A stretch of DNA of 64,000 nt from Sphagnum compactum (Eukaryota > Bryophyta > Sphagnopsida > Sphagnales), in contig OZ234501.1 of the NCBI GenBank assembly GCA_965153455.1, forward strand, positions 3,906,001 to 3,970,000, given 5' to 3'. Of the stretch, positions 57,565-64,000 are shown piece by piece. A program made the translations under genes and the position numbers. The notes under the pieces are model-generated. The model saw only the letters and a program-made list of their open reading frames with translations. It had not been told where the DNA came from and searched no databases. How positions within the stretch are numbered: position 1 is the first letter of the stretch; each line of letters opens with the position of its first letter.

Positions 57565-58700
57565 GTGACCCACATAAATGAGGATGCAAACTCATACACA
57601 CTCCCACAAGTGTTGGAATATGCAAAGGAGGTGAGTCTTAAAAATTCCCAAGTGGGAATCATTGGGAAATGGAGTCCCAATAACAACTTCTTAAATTTGT
57701 CACTTGTGGTATGAAAGGTAAAAAAACTTGTTGATTCTTAAGTTTGCAACAAATTGAAAACCCAAGGTGCATTCCTTAGCTTCCAAAAGAGAAAACATAG
57801 GTGGGAATTCCAAGATGGGATTAGGGTGAACTCATAAGCAAGAGTTCAAGTTGAGATCAATTTGCACATACCAAAAAAAAAGGTGATTAATAAAAGTTGG
57901 AGCCTTGCATAGATGAACCACGAGCAAGGCAAGTTCATAAGACACACCATGAGCACACTTAGAGAGGAACCACTACCTCCTTTCCTATAATATATTATAT
58001 GACCAATGGTAGGGGCTACATCAAAATGGCAAAATTTTTTAAGATGCCCAAAAGATAATCTTACATATAAGCTTTGATGGAAAAGCTCTAAAGGGAAAAA
58101 TTGTGGTCTTTGATAAGATTTTTCCAATCTCATATCACATCTTCAATTCAACTGTTATTTCATCCATATTTCTTGGGTTTTAATGGTTGAAAGTTAAGCT
58201 GCCAATTTGACTCCTAATGATTTTTTTGGCTATTTTCTAATTCACACTTCCAAATGTAGAATACAAACACATTTTTGATATCTAAACCTCAAGACCTTTC
58301 CAATGGTATAATGAAGACCTAATTTGGACCAAGCTTAGAACACACATTTTTCCCTTAAAGATTCAAAACTTTCACATGACCAAGGCCAATGCTACATTAT
58401 AAAAAAGAAAGTGGTGCCGCCTTTGAAGGGTTTGGGTTGTGTGAGTCAAGTGAGTTTGGGTTGTTCATGATTAAGTTTGAATGTCACTTAACTCCAATTT
58501 GTGTTAACCAAATTTTTCTTTGGTTTGTGCAAGTTCTAAATTGTCTATCAGCTCACACTAACACCTTCATTTTAAGTTTGTTTGGGACCTCCTTCACACC
58601 CATCAAACCCCCAAGTGTGTGGAGCCAGGGAGTGCATGTTAATTCATCTTTCTTTTTATTACTATATTCATAAACTTTAAATGAATTTGTGGGCATGCTA
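57565..58700 (+). repeat. Left LTR of the decayed chromovirus with an inverted LTR segment inside
   Basis: The ends are sense LTR (57,565-57,700 and 58,385-58,700, the latter with 'ggtttgggttgtgtgagtca' and 'ggtttgtgcaag'), while 57,870-58,380 reads as antisense LTR ('gatgaaccacgagcaaggc', 'cctttccaatggtataatg'). So, as in the left LTR at 19,545, an inverted relative lies inside. The junctions are too decayed to show a target duplication. Confidence 0.6.
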
Positions 58701-58999
58701 CATGGTACCAAAGCTTGAAGGAAAAACTTTAATCTTGGAAGAGCTTGCATTAATATAATGACCAAAAAGAACAAATGAAGTTACATGAACAAAATGAGGT
58801 ACAATTGACATTACAAGGGAAAAGTCTCATGTTAATGTTAATGAAAAGACCCAAATAAATACATTCAAAAGGTATATGATGATCGATAGGACCAAGTAAA
58901 ATCCTTTAAACTTGAAGAATGCGATGTCAATGAGGAGGGGACCAAGTTAATACATTTCACTATTGAACAACTAACCCTTTTGATGTGGGTTAGCGAAAA

Positions 59000-59350
59000 T
59001 GTTCAAAAGAGGAAACTCATTTGAATAAGTATGGCCTTTAAACTTGCTAGACTTGGGAACTTCATGATCATAAGGTTGTGCACATTTGGTTCTTCAAAAT
59101 GGAGGATTACATCCACATGATGAAAGTCGATCGAGACATTATAGTGGAGTGAGCTTAGACCTACTTTCAAAGTTATGTGCAAACTTGGTGGAAGTAAATG
59201 CAGTGTGAATTAGGACATATGCATGTGTATCACTGGGAAGAGTTTAAGGCATGAATTAGGGAATAATTCATTCCCAAGAAATTTGATCCATATACAACAC
59301 AATGCAAGGTTTGAAAGCTTGTGATGCATGTTTCTAATGATTTAATTGTT
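59000..59350 (+). pseudogene. Decayed chromovirus gag fragment
   Basis: Traces align by eye with the gag at 21,091: FFKMEDYIHMMKVDRD for AEMLDYIHAAKVG, then YFQSYVQTWWK for YLKGYAATWW, and YHWEEFKA for YTWEFFKE. Several stops intervene. There is no zinc knuckle, because the fragment ends at 59,354 at the CACTAGTA sequence. Confidence 0.7.
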
Positions 59351-59354
59351 GACA

Positions 59355-60430
59355 CACTAGTACAAAAATGGGGTGCAATCCACTAACCTAAATCACTACG
59401 GGGCTTTCAAAGTGAAATAGATTCACCTCACCCTAATCATTTCAACTTGCCTAATGTTACTATAAGGTCACTATGTAATTATCATATTTCATTAGTAATT
59501 AGTTTAATACAATATTAATTGAAATAATTCATTACAATAAATAGGTTTTTAAAAATGTTGTTGCTTTAAATATCCTAAGTTATTTAGGCTATTGTATTTT
59601 ATGTTATTTTTTACTATTTATGTTATTTAAAGTTATTCCACCTTAGGCTATTTTGGGTTACTTTATTTTAAATTATTTTTTGCTATTTTTATTTGTGATG
59701 GATGTATAAGAATGATTCCTTACATTAAAATTTGGTTTTGTGGGACCTTGGCCCTAGATAAAAGGGCGGTTTGGAAATTATGTGCCATTAGGGTGGTCTT
59801 TGTCATTTGTGATGTGTGTGTGTTAACAATGATAGTTGTAGACATTGACATGATAGTGCATGATAGTGATAAGGTGTGTTACGTTGGTTATTTAATTAAG
59901 TTGTGGTTAGTTTACTATTAAGATAAGTTACCCTAAATAATATGTTTAATTCTTGATTAGTAGGAAACCATTTAAGACGTCATGTCAAACAAAATTTTAT
60001 TACACGTATGAACCAAAACAATATTAGATTATGGATCAACTATCAAGATATTACCAAAATGAAGTATTATATCATTTAATTATTACATACCAATGGTTAA
60101 TGATAATTGATAATGATAAATGATAAATGATAATTTGTATCATTACATGTCATAAATTGATAGTTATGGAGTCCTTTTAGGTAAAAAGATTTTTATCATA
60201 GCCAAAAAAAATCCATCTTTCACAATTTACATTCCTTTTTGTTTAGAATTTATTTAGTCAACATTACATGTTGCAATTATATTATTAGAACAAATTCACC
60301 ATAAAATTTTGAATTTATGCCCCAAAGTTCAACATGAAATTGAAAAAGTCCTAAAAAAAACGGGTTAAATTCCTTAACATGAAGACACCCAACAATCATT
60401 TTTCTCTTCTTGGAGGGGCAATTTGTTAAA
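59355..60430. repeat. Insertion with CACTA-like left end in the decayed chromovirus
   Basis: CACTAGTACAAAAATGG at 59,355 resembles a CACTA terminus, and the following 1.1 kb is unrelated to the retroelement on either side. No matching right terminus was found before the pol trace resumes at about 60,440. A 69-codon ORF at 59,712-59,921 has no motif. Confidence 0.4.
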
Positions 60431-60439
60431 CACAAGGTC

Positions 60440-61110
60440 TTATGAGCTTATTGGACAAAAAAACCTCATACTCATTCATGACCAAAAGAGTTATGAGGCA
60501 AATGGAGCTCCCATTGAAGGAGCTTGAATCATTCATTGAGGTGCATCTTGCATATGGCATATTGCATTCAACTTCAAAGCAAATTGGGAAAGTGCTTATC
60601 CAATTATAGGTGAATTTCATAATGCCCAAGTTAGGGGGGATGCATGGTAAACACCAAGGCATGGGTCTTATGAGTTTTTCATGATTTGCCTTTTGGGCTC
60701 TCCAATCATTGTGATTGCCACATTTTGCATTTTCATGAATGATTTTGTCAAGATTAACTAAATTTTGTGGGTATTTACATACACAACATTTTGACCTATT
60801 ATTATTGAAGGAACACATGGAAAACCTCAAAGAAGGTGTTACAAAAGTGAACATGAGTTGTACGTTAAGTTTGAAAAGTGTGGATTTAGGGTGCCTAAGG
60901 CACATGATTAGACAAGAAGGACTTCAAATTGATGATTGGAAGGTGAAGCAATTTTGATTGGAACCCCCAAACTCTGTGTTGGCACTATGATAATTCCTTA
61001 GATGGGTTTTATACTATCACAAGTTCATAAAGGATTTTTTGAAATTGGCCATTCCTTTAACAAACCTTTTGTGGAGATGCATTCCAATTGTTGAAGGAAA
61101 GATTGGTGAC
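60440..61110 (+). pseudogene. Decayed chromovirus protease/RT fragments
   Basis: SYSFMTKRVMRQMELPLKEL then FIEVHLAYG matches the protease segment HNFMTRESAKRMEVQLEEL. LMSFS and later ATFCIFMNDF correspond to the RT '[10 protein letters not shown]' and '[10 protein letters not shown]' blocks. RHMIRQEGLQIDDWKVK matches the '[17 protein letters not shown]' block, and LKERLVTTPIFM the start of RNase H. The RT catalytic DD block is lost. The 159-codon minus-strand ORF at 60,426-60,905 is an antisense shadow. Confidence 0.72.
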
Positions 61111-61129
61111 AACACCAATATTCATGAGG

Positions 61130-62362
61130 TGATGATGCCCTAGAAATGTTGATGATGATGGTGACAATATTCACAAACTATCATAGTTTTACAATTAATT
61201 TTAAATGATTTACTTATTGGTAGAGAATCCCCTCTTTTGCAACTACGTTCGCAACCACATCTTGACTGTAAAACATAATTGAAAGCAACAAAAATAGTTG
61301 CAAAATATTTTTTGTCATTGAAAAATGTTTTTTTCAATTGCAAACAAAAAACATTAACAAGTACAAATCAACAATGACATTCAAGTTGAAAGAGTTTGCC
61401 ACATGTCAACACCACATCAATAGTCATTATTAACCATTTTAGTTGCAAACTATCTTACCAACCTAATCACGAAATGTTGTCAACTTCCTTTGATTAATGG
61501 ATGAACTTCATCCATTGACTATGTATGACATTAGCAAAATATTTAGTTGCAATTTTGACTACATTTCAACTATGTCAAATGAATGTTTAACCGATGATAT
61601 AATGACCCATGGCACACCCAAAACATTCCACCATTGATTAGCCATAATAGAAATTAAGTTGAAAGGTAAATTGTGTTGCAACTATGATGATCAATGCATT
61701 TAGCCAATGGTGGGATGACATGTGCGGTGATTTCACAATGACAAAATGTGATTTTTATGACTAGATAATTTTGCAATTAATGTCCAAGCATAGTCATATA
61801 ATCATATGGGGCCTTTAGTTGCTACCATCTGCAATACTATGGTCAAAATTATGACTACATGATTATGCATATGACTATAATTAGGACTAAAAGTAATTAT
61901 GACTAAGAATATGACTACACAACTAGTGTATTCATATTGAAACAATATTTGAATTTGAAATGGACAAATAAATGATTAAGTAGTATAGTTTAGTTTACCA
62001 TAATCTATATTGACCTACTTTAACAAATCTAATTTACTATAGCTTAATTTAGACTAAATGACATAATTTAGTCTAATTTAGTCTAATCTAACTTAATTTA
62101 ACAAAATTTAAATTAATTTATCTTAGTTTAAATTATCCTAATTTTAACCTAGCAAAATATAAGTAACTTAATTTAGCTTGGTTTAATCAATTTTAGACGG
62201 TTTTAAAAAAAACCAAATTGAAGCAAATTTAACCAAAATTAACCCAAGTTTAACGTAAATGGTTTAATTTAACCATGTTTTGTCAAGTTTATTCAAGTTA
62301 GTCTAAGTAGCCATGTTTAGCCAAATTTAGCATCAATACATTATTTTAGTTTAACTTATCCA
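61130..62362. repeat. CACTA-family-derived repeat, copy F
   Basis: A decayed left end (cttattggtagagaatcccc, about 61,213) is followed by the family's TTGCAACTA words, 'gccacatgtcaac' and an AT-rich core with 'aatttagtctaatttagtc' repeats (62,020-62,300). It truncates the decayed chromovirus. No right terminus and no ORF. Confidence 0.45.
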
Positions 62363-64000
62363 CACTAGTAGAAAATGGCCATTTTGCGACTGGTCCATGT
62401 GACTAATTTTTAGTTGCAAGCGACATTTGCAACTAAAATTTTAATAGTCGCGTTGAACAAGTCGCATTGACACTAGTTGCAAACAACAACGAATTTTGGA
62501 TGAAAGAAAAGTCAACAAATACGTTTTCATCCTGTGACTAGTCATATACGTATTGTCGTTTGCAACTAAGATGCGACTTTTTTGGTGAACAATGGGAACA
62601 AGTTATGTGTTGCCACGTGTCCCAACTCTTAATAATTGAAAATATTTTATTATTATTTTGAAATAATCTAAGATGTTTAATTTTTATGTTTGGATGGTTT
62701 AGATTGTGACACGTGGTGCAATAAAATTTTGCCACGTGGCATATTAATTGATATTTTCCAAATTAAATTTAAATCAATATTTAGGTATGTAGGTTACATT
62801 AAGTACCTACCTATAGACCTACCTACCCATTTAGGCTAAACACCTATCTAGATAGGACTTATTTACCTACCTAGGCCAAATACCTACTTAGGTAGGTAGG
62901 TAGGTAGAAAAATAGGTAGGCAAGTTAGGGAAGTAGGTAGTTAGGTGTAAATACATGAATATTTATATTTTACTTTGGGTCAAGTCATATTTAATGACTC
63001 ATCCCATATGCCCATCTATTTTCATATGTAAATGTAAGACAAAACACCTTGTTTATATACTTTTCGAGATGGGAATGAAAGCCAAAACATATGGGATAAA
63101 CTTTTTAGTTGCAAGTCGTTTACGACTAGAAATGTTCAGTTGCAAACGACTTGCAATTAAAAAGTTTATCCCATATGTTTTGGTTATCATTCCCATCTTG
63201 AAAAATATATAATTAAGTAAATAAGTGACACCAACTAGTTAACTAATTAACTAATATAATTATTAATTATTTAACGAATGAAATATAGAAAAATAAATTA
63301 ATAAACTTGCTAATTAATTAATTACCAACTAAACTAGAAACTAACTAATTATTTATAGTAATAATAATCAATATCTTATTATTACTGAATTTATTATATT
63401 ATTAATAAAAATTAATTAATTAATTAGTTAGATAAACCATAATATTATATTAACTATAATAATCTATCAACCAATTTAATCAACTAGTAATTGGCTAATA
63501 TTGAAATATTTAGCTAATTATTACTAAGTAATAAATTATTATTTCGTAACCAAATAAGTTAATATAATAACTGAAATATTCAGTATTTAATTATTAATAA
63601 CTATTAATTATAAATATTGACTATTAGGTTTTTTATATTTAATAATATAATTAAAACCTAGCCTAGGGCAACTATTTTATTATAATTACTCCCATTATTA
63701 ATTTCATTTATATAGTTAATAGTAAATATAAAAGTAAATATTTAATAGTAAAAATATCAGTAATTTAATTATTATTGTAGCTAGTTGGTAGCCAAGGTTA
63801 ACTATTTTATTATTATTATTCATATTATTAATTCACTCATTAATCGATTTATGAAATATTACAATAAATATTATACATTTTTAATAATTATATTTTTCCT
63901 TTGAAAATAATTTCTGCATTTGTATAATAATTTATTAGATTTCCATTCTAACTAATACAGTAATCATTATAAAGTATAAAATAATAGAACTGAAAATTAA
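62363..64000 (+). mobile_element. CACTA-type element, copy G, running off the right edge
   Basis: The left end CACTAGTAGAAAATGGCC matches the inverse of copy B's right end (CACTACTAGAAAATTTAGGG). Subterminal TTGCAACTA words follow, then 'tgccacgtggca' words (62,610-62,740), CCTACCTA/TAGGTAGG runs (62,795-62,940), the foldback at 63,065-63,200 and an AT-rich core to the window end. No transposase is seen in the part present. Confidence 0.6.
63065..63200. repeat. Long foldback, arms about 63 nt, in CACTA copy G
   Basis: The left arm (63,065-63,127) carries cgagatgggaatgaaagcc, aaaacatatgggataaactt and tttagttgcaagtcgttt in order. The right arm (63,138-63,200) is its inverse with only a handful of mismatches, around a spacer of about 10 nt. 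A transcript would form a strong hairpin of pre-miRNA size. The core 'atgggataaa' with TTGCAA words recurs at 29,427 and 43,449. Confidence 0.85.

Larger units (their letters stand above)
57565..61110 (+). mobile_element. Heavily decayed chromovirus copy, sense
   Basis: LTR-like sequence (57,565-58,700), primer-site-like tggtaccaaagcttg (58,703-58,717), gag trace (59,000-59,350) and pol traces (60,440-61,110) lie in the correct order. It shares protein-level similarity with the element at 19,545. An unrelated segment of about 1.1 kb beginning CACTAGTACAAAAATGG separates gag from pol. RNase H, integrase, chromodomain and right LTR are absent: the copy ends where CACTA-type DNA begins. Confidence 0.75.

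Noticed and set aside
60426-60905. 159-codon minus-strand ORF
   Set aside because: It is antisense to decayed chromovirus protease/RT sequence, which explains the conservation of the opposite strand.
1-64000. CRISPR array, bacterial operon, plasmid or organelle DNA
   Set aside because: There are no regularly spaced repeats of that kind, no Shine-Dalgarno-led gene clusters and no organellar genes. Spliced nuclear exons and plant retroelements exclude a prokaryotic or organellar source.

Overview
The window is nuclear DNA of a plant. It carries one intact protein-coding gene, on the minus strand at 1,877-6,403: an eight-exon SPAG6/PF16 homologue encoding 509 residues, an armadillo-repeat protein of the flagellar central pair. 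Flowering plants and conifers lack motile sperm and this axonemal gene, so the source is probably a plant with swimming sperm (fern, lycophyte, bryophyte, cycad/Ginkgo or a charophyte relative). The plant-type chromovirus, the CACTA termini and about 57 kb of AT-rich repeat-filled DNA beyond the gene point to a large, transposon-rich genome. The species cannot be named from this sequence alone.

Layout. 1-900: dispersed repeat, telo-box and a possible short exon. 1,877-6,403: SPAG6. 6,604-7,111: a two-copy tandem duplication in its upstream region. 7,616-8,149: a terminal-inverted-repeat MITE. 9,068-9,472: a pogo/Tigger-like relic. 9,480-14,374: CACTA-type repeats and a hAT transposase relic that one of them has split. 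16,222-19,057: two antisense solo LTRs. 19,545-27,042: a complete but dead Ty3/gypsy chromovirus (LTR, primer site, gag, protease, RT, RNase H, integrase, chromodomain, polypurine tract, LTR); a solo LTR in inverse orientation lies inside its left LTR. 27,046-31,125: a second, decayed retroelement with gag, an aspartic-protease-like region and a segment resembling the N-terminal half of a C5-cytosine DNA methyltransferase, split by a 1,076-bp CACTA element with a perfect target duplication. 31,210-34,340: more CACTA-type DNA. 36,637-37,340: candidate exons and a telo-box, unidentified. 42,900-44,050: CACTA-type repeats. 46,260-47,830: a PIF/Harbinger relic. 50,706-50,860: a tRNA-derived SINE-like unit. 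51,665-54,053: a second hAT relic. 54,474-55,368: a solo LTR. 57,565-61,110: a heavily decayed chromovirus copy. 61,210-64,000: CACTA-type DNA with a long foldback.

The genes do not form an operon or pathway. The window records nested transposition: chromoviruses, solo LTRs left by recombination, CACTA elements inserted into older retroelements and transposases, and decay dominated by stop codons explicable as C-to-T changes. The most unusual item is the retroelement carrying a methyltransferase-like segment. Exon coordinates of SPAG6 come from reading splice sites and comparing with the known family; all transposon assignments come from motif reading, with no database search.
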